Positions 45,363-53,596 of a stretch of 64,000 bases of DNA are shown here, in pieces; position 1 is the first letter of the stretch; the number at the start of each line of letters is the position of its first letter. Both the position numbers and the translations under genes were made by a program. The notes below the pieces were generated by a model. That model ran no database searches and was not told the DNA's origin. It saw only the letters and a program-made list of their open reading frames with translations. Location of the stretch: contig NZ_CP014525.1 of the NCBI RefSeq assembly GCF_001611975.1, positions 1,914,001 through 1,978,000 of the forward strand, in the 5' to 3' direction. The DNA is from Haematospirillum jordaniae. GTDB lineage: Bacteria > Pseudomonadota > Alphaproteobacteria > Rhodospirillales > Rhodospirillaceae.

Positions 45363-45622
45363 AATCACCCTATCCCCGCTTTTGGTACGGGTGCCAACAC
45401 GCCCACCAGAATCCCCCACGATATGCCTCCCGGACAACACACCCCACCATCTGTGCCATAGCCAACACGGTTGATGGCCAAGGCATGGGGCTCTCACAAC
45501 ATTCAGAGAATAATAGAGTATAATTTCCCCCATGTTTCCACGGAAAAAAGTTAGGATATTTTTATCTTTGAGTGTTCAATTTATTCTGAACAGACATATA
45601 CGAATATCTATAAAAACAATAC

Positions 45623-46906
45623 CTAGAACATATCACGTATTGTCTTTGCCATTTCATCACCAGTCCTGAAGACTGTGGCTGCGCTGCTATAAGCCCTCTG
45701 TGTGATAATCATACGACTGAACTGATCCTCAAGCCTGACATTTGAGTACTCCAAGGCACTTCCGACAAATTCTGATATTCTGTCATCAGGGCTAAGAGAC
45801 TTAATTGTGGGCTTCCCTGCGTCCTCTGTCGCTGCGTAGATATTGTTGTTCTGGAGGTCAAGCTTCTGGGGCGCTGGAAATGTTGCAATTGGCAACTTGT
45901 ACAAGGGCTTCTCAACGCCATTAGAAAAACGTCCCAGCATAACCCCTTCGCTGTTGAAGTAAACATCACGCATGACACTGGCGGTATAACCATCCTGTAT
46001 CAGCTGGCGCAGCTCCAAGTCGTCACCGCCACTGAACTGTGTCATTTGCCTGAGATCAACGGCAACATCCTGTGTTTGACCACCATCATATGTAATTGTC
46101 AGGGTTGTTATGCCCCCGCCTGAAGCGGCCACATCAAGTTTACCTTCACCTGTGAATTTAATTTCATTGGGTGTTGTCGTCACACTTGTAATGCCAGCAT
46201 CGCCTGATGGCACCAATGTCCAGCCACCCGGAACAGCATCCCGCGGGGTGAAGGCAAGACGAACTCCATGCGTTACAGTTTGCGGAACACCTTCTGGAGA
46301 CGTAATCTGCTGAATAACAGGAACATTAAGACGATAGGTAATTTTCTGCAGTTCCGTTGCCGGGACATTCCCGCGCAACTCAACCTTGGACGTTGCCCGC
46401 CCGGGATCTATTGCTTCATTGGAATAGTCAATCGCTGACATGGTGTTGGAGAATGTCCCATCCTCCGCAGCCTTGTAACCCATGACGTAAACGCCACTCC
46501 GGGTTACTAGGTGCGTCCCTTGGTCAGGAAGACCATCCCCATTTGTATCCCCACCCCGGACATAAACCTCGCCCGTAAACGAGCCATCACGCGTATACTT
46601 TTGCTCTCCCGACCCATCAACCGCAGTGTTAAGCACAAAGAAACCGGCGCCATTGATTGCCACGTCCAGATAACGTGCCGTGGGTGCAACAAGCCCCTGC
46701 TCCTCCACGCGACGAATTTCAGCCGTCTTGACCCCGAAAAAATTACCAAGAGGTCCCACCCTGTTCTTCAAGGTCTGGTAATGCGTCTCAATATCTTTAT
46801 AGGACGTTGTGTTCAGGTTGGCGATATTCGTGCTGATCTGGTTCATATGAACGCTGTGCGCGTTCATAGCTGTACCTGATGTATTCAGAACCCCGAAAAT
46901 CGCCAT
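45623..46906 (-). CDS. flgE: Flagellar hook protein FlgE
   Basis: A 427-residue flagellar rod/hook-family protein. The N-terminal MAIFGVLNTSGTAM helix with QISTNIANLNTTSYK, the LDVAINGAGFFVL segment (FlgE/F/G domain) and the C-terminal LEYSNVRLEDQFSRMIITQ helix are typical, and length favours FlgE over FlgF or FlgG. ATG 46906 has GAGGG close upstream. No other flagellar gene is in the window, so this hook gene is isolated from any flagellar cluster visible here. Confidence 0.88.
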   Translation of the reverse strand: MAIFGVLNTSGTAMNAHSVHMNQISTNIANLNTTSYKDIETHYQTLKNRVGPLGNFFGVKTAEIRRVEEQGLVAPTARYLDVAINGAGFFVLNTAVDGSGEQKYTRDGSFTGEVYVRGGDTNGDGLPDQGTHLVTRSGVYVMGYKAAEDGTFSNTMSAIDYSNEAIDPGRATSKVELRGNVPATELQKITYRLNVPVIQQITSPEGVPQTVTHGVRLAFTPRDAVPGGWTLVPSGDAGITSVTTTPNEIKFTGEGKLDVAASGGGITTLTITYDGGQTQDVAVDLRQMTQFSGGDDLELRQLIQDGYTASVMRDVYFNSEGVMLGRFSNGVEKPLYKLPIATFPAPQKLDLQNNNIYAATEDAGKPTIKSLSPDDRISEFVGSALEYSNVRLEDQFSRMIITQRAYSSAATVFRTGDEMAKTIRDMF

Positions 46907-47004
46907 GGTATCCCTCGCTTGCAAAGCCGGCCACACACCGTAAGAGCGCTTGACCCAGAAGCAAGACAGATGCCAGAAGAGAGAGTCTTTTTACATCAAT
47001 GGCC

Positions 47005-47035
47005 TAAAAGGACGAGAGGTCTCTCCAGACCTCTC
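47005..47035 (-). terminator. Terminator of thiG
   Basis: A perfect 9-bp stem, GAGAGGTCT (47014-47022) with AGACCTCTC (47027-47035) and a 4-base loop, is followed on the minus strand by GTCCTTTT. It lies about 40 bases past the thiG stop. Confidence 0.65.
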
Positions 47036-47073
47036 TGCCCCACGACAGCCGGCATATTTTGCCGACCCACTGT

Positions 47074-47868
47074 TCATATCAACCCAGCCAAGGGCGATGA
47101 CGGATCGGCATACAGTTTTTTGGGCATCCGACCAGCCAGATAAGCCAAACGACCGGACTCAACAGCCAGCTTCATGGCCAAGGCCATCTGAACAGGGTTC
47201 CGGGCCCCCGCAATAGCGGTATTCATCAGAACGCCGTCGCAACCCAGTTCCATTGCAACCGCTGCATCCGATGCTGTTCCGACGCCGGCATCCACCAGCA
47301 CAGGAACCTTAGCCTGCTCTTTGATAAGGCGGATATTGACAGGATTCAGAATACCAAGGCCTGACCCGATAAGGGAACCCAGAGGCATGATAGCGACACA
47401 CCCCATATCCTCAAGGATGTGGGCCTGTATGGGGTCATCAGAACAATATACCATCACCTGGAAGCCGTCCCGAATAAGCTCTTCTGCCGCTTTCAGGGTC
47501 TCTGGCATGTTCGGATACAGCGTTTTCTGATCCCCCAGCACTTCCAGCTTTACCAGATTCCACCCCCCGGCCTCACGCGCAAGGCGCAGGGTCCGCACGG
47601 CATCATCAGCTGTAAAGCAGCCTGCCGTATTGGGCAGATAAGTATACCGCTTGGGACTGACATAATCGACCAGCATTGGCTGACCCGGATCCGCTATATT
47701 GACCCGGCGCACAGCCACTGTAACGATTTCAGCGCCCGACGCCTCTATAGCCCGCGCCGTTTCCTCAAAATCCTTGTACTTACCGGTCCCAACGAGCAAA
47801 CGGGACGAAAACACCTTCCCCGCAATGCTGAAAGTATCCGCACGTTCACACACCAGCGCCTCGACCAT
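47074..47868 (-). CDS. thiG: Thiazole synthase ThiG
   Basis: A 264-residue TIM-barrel enzyme making the thiazole phosphate of thiamine from deoxyxylulose phosphate, dehydroglycine and ThiS thiocarboxylate. Family segments SRLLVGTGKYKDFEET (substrate Lys early in the barrel), GCFTADDAVRTLRLARE, and VLVDAGVGTASDAAVAMELG are present. ATG 47868 begins three bases after the thiS stop, so the pair is coupled. thiO and thiE are not adjacent. Confidence 0.96.
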   Translation of the reverse strand: MVEALVCERADTFSIAGKVFSSRLLVGTGKYKDFEETARAIEASGAEIVTVAVRRVNIADPGQPMLVDYVSPKRYTYLPNTAGCFTADDAVRTLRLAREAGGWNLVKLEVLGDQKTLYPNMPETLKAAEELIRDGFQVMVYCSDDPIQAHILEDMGCVAIMPLGSLIGSGLGILNPVNIRLIKEQAKVPVLVDAGVGTASDAAVAMELGCDGVLMNTAIAGARNPVQMALAMKLAVESGRLAYLAGRMPKKLYADPSSPLAGLI

Positions 47869-47871
47869 GGC

Positions 47872-48072
47872 TCAGCCACCTCCAATAAAATGAACAATTT
47901 CAATCCTATCCCCCTCATCGAGGAGCGTTTGCCCATAGGCCGAACGGGTCACGATCTCACGGTTACGCTCAACCGCAACCTTACGGGCATCCAATCCGAC
48001 AGAATCGAGAAACTCTTGCACAGTCACTTGCTGAGCCACAGCGTGACGCTCTCCATTGACAATCAATTCCAT
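47872..48072 (-). CDS. thiS: Sulfur carrier protein ThiS
   Basis: A 66-residue ubiquitin-fold protein ending in Gly-Gly-Gly, the site that is adenylated and thiocarboxylated. The start MELIVNGERHAV and the C-terminal IVHFIGGG are typical. ATG 48072 is preferred over the frame start at 48087. It is the first gene of thiSG. No TPP riboswitch is recognised in the 177 bases to the divergent aroQ. Confidence 0.94.
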   Translation of the reverse strand: MELIVNGERHAVAQQVTVQEFLDSVGLDARKVAVERNREIVTRSAYGQTLLDEGDRIEIVHFIGGG

Positions 48073-48249
48073 AAACGCAATCCACAATTAACGGGGCAAA
48101 GGGCTGATTGGCCGGCTACAGACGGAATATGGGCCGACGGGCCTCTCTTGGCAACATATCACGGTCCCTGTTGCCCGAAAGTCCGCTTTGGGCTATGCAG
48201 AAGCCACGTTATGTCATTTCCCTTCACCCTGTACGGCAGGTCAAGACGC

Positions 48250-48708
48250 GTGCGCACATCGGTTATGATCCTGAATGGACCCAATCTTAATCTGCTGGGA
48301 ACACGGCAACCGGACCTCTATGGCCATGAAACACTGGCTGATATAGAGGCAATGTGCCATACGCATGCTGCGGGACTGGGAATGACGTTGGCTTTCAGGC
48401 AGTCCAACCATGAAGGCGAACTGGTCTCTTGGGTACAAGAAGCACCCGGAGCCTTCGGTGGTCTTGTGATAAATGCCGCGGCCTATACACATACGTCCAT
48501 TGCGTTGATGGATGCCCTTCTTTCGGTCCAGATCCCCGCAATAGAGGTGCATTTGACCAACATTCACCAGCGTGAACCTTTTCGCCATAACTCATGGATT
48601 GCCCGGGCTGCCCACGGAATGATCTGCGGCTTGGGAAGCCACGGGTACATCTTGGCCTTGGATGCGCTGAATGCGCTGCTGACCGACCAGAAACAGAAAG
48701 AGAAATAA
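48250..48708 (+). CDS. aroQ: 3-dehydroquinate dehydratase, type II
   Basis: A 152-residue enzyme of the shikimate pathway. The motifs ILNGPNLNLLGTR, QSNHEGELVSWVQEA, NAAAYTHTSIALMDAL and EVHLTNIHQRE are intact, with the catalytic Tyr23-type loop and His. GTG 48250 has GGCAGG nine bases upstream; ATG 48265 is five codons further and has no ribosome site, but also agrees with the family. The stop directly abuts accB, and aroQ-accB-accC is a common order. Confidence 0.95.
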   Translation: MRTSVMILNGPNLNLLGTRQPDLYGHETLADIEAMCHTHAAGLGMTLAFRQSNHEGELVSWVQEAPGAFGGLVINAAAYTHTSIALMDALLSVQIPAIEVHLTNIHQREPFRHNSWIARAAHGMICGLGSHGYILALDALNALLTDQKQKEK

Positions 48709-49152
48709 ATGAGCAAGACCACTATCGACAGCGAAGCCATCCGCCAGCTTGCTTCTTTGCTGGATGATACAGGCCTGCATGAAATTGAGTACGAGACAGA
48801 GGCCCTGCGCATCCGCGTTGGCAAGGCAGCTACCGTTGTCACCCATGCAGCACCGGTAACAGCACCCTTGGCAGCACCAGCGACCAGATCAGCTGTGGAT
48901 GAGACGCCGGCTTTGCACCCGGGTACCGTCACGTCAAAAATGGTTGGGGTAGCATATTTGGCTCCAGGCGCGGGAGAAGCTCCCTTCGTGTCCGTCGGAC
49001 AAACCGTTAGCCAGGGACAAACCCTGATGCTGATAGAGGCAATGAAGACCTACACCCCAGTCACAGCGCATTGCGCAGGGCGCATTGTCCAGATCCTTGT
49101 CAGCGACAAACAGCCTGTCGAGCACGGCGAACCCTTGGCCATTATTGAATAA
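48709..49152 (+). CDS. accB: Biotin carboxyl carrier protein of acetyl-CoA carboxylase
   Basis: A 147-residue carrier whose lysine in the EAMKTYTPV motif (the family AMKM-type site, here AMKT) carries biotin. The N-terminal helix region, an Ala/Pro-rich linker and the biotinyl domain (AYLAPGAGEAPFVSVGQ) are in order. It shares a transcript with aroQ and accC: the start abuts the aroQ stop and accC begins 20 bases downstream. Confidence 0.96.
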   Translation: MSKTTIDSEAIRQLASLLDDTGLHEIEYETEALRIRVGKAATVVTHAAPVTAPLAAPATRSAVDETPALHPGTVTSKMVGVAYLAPGAGEAPFVSVGQTVSQGQTLMLIEAMKTYTPVTAHCAGRIVQILVSDKQPVEHGEPLAIIE

Positions 49153-49172
49153 GCAGCGCGACGGAAACACCA

Positions 49173-50516
49173 ATGTTCGATAAAGTGCTTATTGCCAATC
49201 GCGGTGAAATTGCCCTGCGAATTCACCGTGCCTGCCGTGAGATGGGTATCAAGACCGTGGCTGTGCACTCCACAGCGGATGCGGGGGCCATGCATGTCAG
49301 ATTGGCTGATGAATCCGTGTGCATTGGCCCGCCCGCCACGCGTGACAGCTACCTGAACAAGGTTGCGATTATCTCTGCGGCCGTCATAACCGGTGCTGAT
49401 GCCATTCACCCCGGCTATGGCTTCCTGTCAGAGAATGCCGACTTTGCCCACATGGTGGAAGAACACGGCATTACGTGGATCGGCCCCAGCCCGGATCACA
49501 TCCGTCTGATGGGCGACAAGGTTACTGCTAAAAAAGCAGCCGTAGAGGTTGGCTTGCCCGTCGTGCCTGGATCACCAGGAGCTGTCGAGACCTTGGAAGA
49601 GGCCCATGCGGTTGCTGATACAACGGGCTTCCCCGTTCTGATCAAGGCCAGCGCCGGAGGTGGGGGGCGCGGCATGAAGGTTGCCAACTCGCGTGATGAG
49701 CTGGCCGAGGCTTGGTCTACGGCCCGTGCTGAAGCGCTGAGTGCTTTTGGCAATGCTGAAGTCTATATGGAAAAATACCTGGGTAATCCCAGACATATTG
49801 AAATCCAGATACTGGCAGATAACCATGGGAACGTCGTTCACTTGGGAGAGCGCGACTGCTCCCTGCAGCGGCGCCACCAAAAAGTTCTGGAGGAAGCGCC
49901 CTCTCCAGCCCTGAACAGCGAAGAACGTGAACGCATCGGAGATATCGCAACAGCCGCCATACGGCGCTTGGGTTACAGAAATGCAGGAACGATTGAGTTC
50001 CTGTATGAGAATGGTGAATTCTTTTTCATCGAGATGAACACAAGGCTACAGGTGGAACACCCTGTTACCGAAGCCGTCACCGGCCTTGACTTGGTTCGCG
50101 AGCAACTGCGCATTGCCAATGGCGCTCCCTTGGGTTACAGCCAATCTGACGTCACATTTTCCGGGCATGCCATTGAATGCCGCATCAATGCTGAGGATCC
50201 GGAAACGTTCCGACCCTGCCCAGGCCAGATCAATGATTTTCACCAACCCGGTGGACTGGGCGTTCGTGTTGACTCCGGGCTGTTTTCCGGGGCCAAAGTT
50301 CCCCCTCACTATGACAGTATGATTGCAAAATTAATTGTCCATGGAACCAGTCGCAACGAATGTCTGATGCGCCTGCGTCGTGCTTTAGGGGAATTTGTTG
50401 TCGGCGGTATCGATACAACAATTCCACTGCATCGCCGACTGCTGGAAGACAATGACTTCCAGAATGGCGCCTACGATATTCGTTGGCTTGAAGAATTCTT
50501 GTCTCGTTCTAGGTAG
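49173..50516 (+). CDS. accC: Biotin carboxylase subunit of acetyl-CoA carboxylase
   Basis: A 447-residue ATP-grasp enzyme that carboxylates biotin on AccB, first committed step of fatty acid synthesis. The N-terminal KVLIANRGEIALRI, the glycine-rich ASAGGGGRGMK loop, the FIEMNTRLQVEHPVTE motif and the C-terminal domain are intact. It follows accB and ends at a strong terminator. Confidence 0.97.
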   Translation: MFDKVLIANRGEIALRIHRACREMGIKTVAVHSTADAGAMHVRLADESVCIGPPATRDSYLNKVAIISAAVITGADAIHPGYGFLSENADFAHMVEEHGITWIGPSPDHIRLMGDKVTAKKAAVEVGLPVVPGSPGAVETLEEAHAVADTTGFPVLIKASAGGGGRGMKVANSRDELAEAWSTARAEALSAFGNAEVYMEKYLGNPRHIEIQILADNHGNVVHLGERDCSLQRRHQKVLEEAPSPALNSEERERIGDIATAAIRRLGYRNAGTIEFLYENGEFFFIEMNTRLQVEHPVTEAVTGLDLVREQLRIANGAPLGYSQSDVTFSGHAIECRINAEDPETFRPCPGQINDFHQPGGLGVRVDSGLFSGAKVPPHYDSMIAKLIVHGTSRNECLMRLRRALGEFVVGGIDTTIPLHRRLLEDNDFQNGAYDIRWLEEFLSRSR

Positions 50517-50531
50517 AATGTTGTTCCTTAC

Positions 50532-50558
50532 ATCCCCCGTTCAGTACGGGGGATTTTT
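50532..50558 (+). terminator. Intrinsic terminator of accC
   Basis: ATCCCCCGT (50532-50540) and ACGGGGGAT (50546-50554) form a perfect 9-bp stem followed by TTTTT. Confidence 0.92.
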
Positions 50559-50676
50559 CTATGGATACTCTTTTCAGAAGCGGCACATTTCAGGCCGAGT
50601 TACGGAAATGCGCTGACGATATGGCAGCGGTACCTTATCTTGAATGGGCCGCATCTTCCCTTTGCTGTGGGCATTA

Positions 50677-51315
50677 ATGACGCTCATCACACCAGAACTT
50701 ATGCTAAGAGCCTATGCCTACGGTGTTTTCCCGATGGCACGCTCACAGGGTGACCCCACGGTATATTGGATTGACCCGGACGAGCGGGGCATCCTGCCCT
50801 TGGATACAAACTTCCATATTTCACGGTCATTGCGGAAAACACTGCGCAGTGATCGCTTCCACGTAACCTGTAACAAAGCATTTGCCGAAGTCATACAAGG
50901 ATGTGCGGAAGCAACAACGACCAGACCTGACACGTGGATTAACAAAGAAATTGAGTCCCTCTTCAATGAACTGCATGATATGGGGCTCGCACATTCCATC
51001 GAAACATGGAATGCGGAGAACGTATTGGTGGGGGGACTCTATGGTCTGGCGCTGGGCGGTGCATTCTTTGGAGAAAGCATGTTCTCACGCGCAACAGACG
51101 CCTCAAAAGTAGCCCTGTGCCATTTGGTGGGACGCCTGCGTCTGGGTAGTTTCATGCTTCTCGATGCGCAGTTCATAACAGATCATTTATCACGGTTTGG
51201 AGCACGAAAAGTGCCGAAAAACGAATATCGCTCTATGCTGGCTGCCGCTATCGTGATTCAGGCAACGTTCCCGGTTCATGCACCAGAATGGACGATCAGA
51301 AGCCATATCTACTAA
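50677..51315 (+). CDS. aat: Leucyl/phenylalanyl-tRNA-protein transferase
   Basis: A 212-residue enzyme that attaches Leu or Phe to the N-terminus of proteins for the N-end rule. Segments LLRAYAYGVFPMA and WIDPDERGILPL, the GLYGLALGGAFFGESMFS motif and the LDAQFITDHL stretch are conserved. ATG 50677 gives the family start; ATG 50644 upstream lacks a ribosome site. It converges with the DUF2155 gene. Confidence 0.95.
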   Translation: MTLITPELMLRAYAYGVFPMARSQGDPTVYWIDPDERGILPLDTNFHISRSLRKTLRSDRFHVTCNKAFAEVIQGCAEATTTRPDTWINKEIESLFNELHDMGLAHSIETWNAENVLVGGLYGLALGGAFFGESMFSRATDASKVALCHLVGRLRLGSFMLLDAQFITDHLSRFGARKVPKNEYRSMLAAAIVIQATFPVHAPEWTIRSHIY

Positions 51316-51330
51316 GATAGGGCCTTCCCG

Positions 51331-51750
51331 CTATTCCTTGCAGTCCAGAACCCAGATGTCATAGACAGGATGCTCCATAGCAGACAAGCCAGGACTAGAA
51401 GCATACATCCAGCCACGAAAGACCTCGACAGCGGGCTGATTGGCTTTGTTTTCCCACACATCGAGAAAAACAGCACTTTCAGGGGGTTCTTCAGGGGGAC
51501 GCTCGACACATGCACGGGCGATAATCTGAAGCGCTTGGATCTGGAAGGTGCGGTTTACTTCAACTTCCATAGTCTGAACTCTGGCAGCAGCCTTATCCAA
51601 CCAACGCAAAACAGCAATACGTCGCTCGATTGTTTCAGCAGCTCCAGACGGCGCAACAACCAATACTGCAGTAGATACAGTAACCACCAACGCACACAAG
51701 GCGCGCAGCAAGAAATCAGTCCGCCCTTTTCCTTTTAATGCCCCCATCAC
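51331..51750 (-). CDS. DUF2155-domain protein
   Basis: A 139-residue secreted-looking protein with an N-terminal hydrophobic segment (LLRALCALVVTVSTAVLV) and the DUF2155 pattern: RWLDKAAARVQTMEV, ARACVERPPEEPPESA and FRGWMYASSPG. The family is restricted to alphaproteobacteria and its function is unknown; it lies near mlaD and NDUFA12 genes by habit. ATG 51750 overlaps the end of mlaD by four bases, so it is likely co-translated. Confidence 0.88.
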   Translation of the reverse strand: MMGALKGKGRTDFLLRALCALVVTVSTAVLVVAPSGAAETIERRIAVLRWLDKAAARVQTMEVEVNRTFQIQALQIIARACVERPPEEPPESAVFLDVWENKANQPAVEVFRGWMYASSPGLSAMEHPVYDIWVLDCKE

Positions 51751-52241
51751 TCTGGCACAGGCCCTTCGGGCACCGGAGCAGCACCAGAAGAAGCCGGTTC
51801 CTTCGTCGCAAGGAAGATCAGTTCACTCACCATATCTTCCACAGACCGGAAATCCTGACTGTTCGTGATTGTTCCGCCTGATTCCAAGAAGGAACGACTC
51901 TGACCGGGTTCCAGTCGCACAAACTTGCCACCCAGAAGACCATCGGATGCAATGCTGGCAACGGTATCTTCCGGGAGCTGAACCCCGGGCATGATAGAGA
52001 GCGACACAATGGCCCGATAGGTCTGATTATCCAGAAATTGGCGGCTGACACTGCCCACCTTAATGCCAGATATACGAACATCTGCACCAACAGCGAGACC
52101 GCCAGCCTTGTTAAACTGGACGTGCACAGGATATCCGGAAACGGGACGGAGATCCGAACTCTGCCAAGCAAAGAGCAGAAAAAGCAAAGCTACGACCAGT
52201 ACCAGAGCACCCATCACAGTTTCAATAGGATTACGTGTCAT
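51747..52241 (-). CDS. mlaD: MCE-domain protein, MlaD-like lipid transport subunit
   Basis: A 164-residue MlaD-family protein with one N-terminal membrane segment (GALVLVVALLFLLFAW) and an MCE domain (FNKAGGLAVGADVRISGIK, then GLLGGKFVRLEPG). MlaD is the periplasmic ring of the ABC lipid transporter that maintains outer-membrane asymmetry. Its mlaE, mlaF and mlaC partners are not in the window. Overlaps the neighbours at both ends, so it is part of one operon with a second MCE gene. Confidence 0.9.
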   Translation of the reverse strand: MTRNPIETVMGALVLVVALLFLLFAWQSSDLRPVSGYPVHVQFNKAGGLAVGADVRISGIKVGSVSRQFLDNQTYRAIVSLSIMPGVQLPEDTVASIASDGLLGGKFVRLEPGQSRSFLESGGTITNSQDFRSVEDMVSELIFLATKEPASSGAAPVPEGPVPE

Positions 52242-52834
52242 CAGCCTTCCCGCTTGTCCATACGGGTTGTAATAGCCCGTGTGTGCTGCTCATCATCTGG
52301 AGATACACCCTGCCTTGGTAATACGCCCGGATCCCTTGTTACGGGACAGGGCAGCGGAGCGACTTTCGACTGCCTATTGCGCGCCATCTCCAGAACACGC
52401 CCTAGCAAATCCTCGAGAACCAGCGAATCCTGCGTATACCCAAAAGTCTGCCCTGCCTTCAGAAAATCGTCATCACCGCCAGGCTGTATTTCAACATATT
52501 TCGATCCCAGAAGGCCATCGGTCTCAATCATTGCAGCGCTGTCCAAGGGAATGGAAACGCCATTAGAAACAATCAGATCAACATCAGCACGACCTGCCCC
52601 ACCCAAGGACCGGGCAGAAACACGACCAACGGAAACACCGGCAAGACGTACATCCGCGCCGACAGACAAGCCCTCCGCACTATGAAAAGAGGCCCGCAGC
52701 AAATATCCCTCAGCGACTTCGGAGCGACTCCGCCCCAACGCATTCGCACCCAAAGCAAATGCAAAACAGGCAAGCACGACACCGCCGACAAGCGTGTCCC
52801 GATAAGTTACCAGAGACGCGATACGTATTGACAT
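52241..52834 (-). CDS. Second MCE-domain (MlaD-like) protein
   Basis: A 197-residue protein with a hydrophobic N-terminus (GGVVLACFAFALGANAL) and an MCE domain clearly related to the downstream mlaD (FHSAEGLSVGADVRLAGVS, then GLLGSKYVEIQPGG), plus a polar C-terminal tail. Related clusters usually show a single mlaD here, so this looks like a tandem duplicate. ATG 52834 is used; GTG 52876 would overlap the NDUFA12 stop. The stop overlaps the downstream mlaD start by one base. Confidence 0.82.
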   Translation of the reverse strand: MSIRIASLVTYRDTLVGGVVLACFAFALGANALGRSRSEVAEGYLLRASFHSAEGLSVGADVRLAGVSVGRVSARSLGGAGRADVDLIVSNGVSIPLDSAAMIETDGLLGSKYVEIQPGGDDDFLKAGQTFGYTQDSLVLEDLLGRVLEMARNRQSKVAPLPCPVTRDPGVLPRQGVSPDDEQHTRAITTRMDKREG

Positions 52835-52860
52835 CAGTATAACAGCTGCCTTTTGAACAT

Positions 52861-53211
52861 TCAGGCCGGACGCCACGGCTCATAGTCGCCAGTCGCCGGG
52901 GCACGACGGCCGCCTGCCCGGTCATCACCCGGAGGAACATAGGCAGAAGAGGAACCCGTCATATTCTTGGTATGGGGTTTCTCCCAAGCATGTGTAGACA
53001 CCACTATCGGGGCATCCGTCGTATAGTGCAGCCAAGCATGCCAGTGGGGCGGCACTTTTGACGCCTCAATCTCTCCCTTGAAAAGCACCCAACGACGGCG
53101 GCGCTCCCCCGTCCGCGGGTTCTTCCGGGCCTCGTAATAACGATTTCCAAACTCATCGGTGCCAACTTGGCGACCGCAGAGCAAGGTGTGTAGCAAGGTG
53201 CCGGTAATCAT
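52861..53211 (-). CDS. NADH:ubiquinone oxidoreductase subunit NDUFA12 family protein
   Basis: A 116-residue accessory subunit of complex I. The GTDEFGNRYYEAR motif, the RRRRWVLFKGEIEASKVPP segment and WHAWLHYTTDAP are conserved with the mitochondrial NDUFA12 (B17.2) subunit. It heads the minus-strand group NDUFA12-MCE-mlaD-DUF2155. The bacterial protein is usually placed outside the nuo operon, as here. Confidence 0.92.
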   Translation of the reverse strand: MITGTLLHTLLCGRQVGTDEFGNRYYEARKNPRTGERRRRWVLFKGEIEASKVPPHWHAWLHYTTDAPIVVSTHAWEKPHTKNMTGSSSAYVPPGDDRAGGRRAPATGDYEPWRPA

Positions 53212-53452
53212 CCTCGCACGCCTCCTTCGAGAACAGGAAACTAGGGTGTACCAGCATTAACCGGCACAAATCAACAGAAGAGGCCCTGTGAAGGGGGCTT
53301 CGCAGGGTACTACCCTCCCCATTATGGGGCAAATCCACGGCAGCGTCCAGCGTGCACAGATACAAACATGGCACGGCACTGGAATGATCTGGACGAAGAA
53401 CAACATTTTTTGCCGTCCAGATCAGATAATTGATTTGTTCGCAACAGCCACA
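53212..53452. other. Gap upstream of NDUFA12 with a hairpin
   Basis: The 385-base gap between the NDUFA12 start (53211) and the nrdJ start (53597) holds no convincing gene. One hairpin, CCCTGTGAAG (53284-53293) with CTTCGCAGGG (53298-53307) and a GGGG loop, lies about 75 bases upstream of NDUFA12; its role is unknown. The right part contains the regulatory sites listed for nrdJ. Confidence 0.5.
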
Positions 53453-53500
53453 AATCGTAATGTAGTGTTGTTGAAGCGAATATAGCACTACATATTGTGC
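53453..53500 (+). promoter_or_regulatory. Paired NrdR-like boxes upstream of nrdJ
   Basis: GCACTACATATTGTGC (53485-53500) matches the NrdR consensus ACACWATATATWGTGT at 13 of 16 positions. A weaker copy AATCGTAATGTAGTGT (53453-53468) matches about 10 of 16, mostly in the right half. The gap between them is 16 bases, so their starts are 32 bases apart, the three-helical-turn spacing usual for tandem NrdR sites. They lie about 100-145 bases before the nrdJ start. NrdR is the ATP-cone repressor of ribonucleotide reductase genes. Confidence 0.6.
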
Positions 53501-53596
53501 TTGCGTCGCGTCTCACAGGAAAAATGTCCCCGGACACCCCCCGAAGACCTGCGATGCAAAACCGCATGTCACCAGCGGAAAAAGGCTGAGAGCGCC

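Noticed and set aside
48073..48249. Possible TPP riboswitch upstream of thiS
   Set aside because: I looked for the conserved CTGAGA and ACCTGATCTGG-type segments on the minus strand and did not find them; only a small GGCAACA/TGTTGCC stem is present.
53212..53596. Possible cobalamin riboswitch upstream of nrdJ
   Set aside because: No B12-box-like GCCACTG segment is seen, and B12-using class II reductases are not normally under that switch; NrdR-like boxes explain the leader better.
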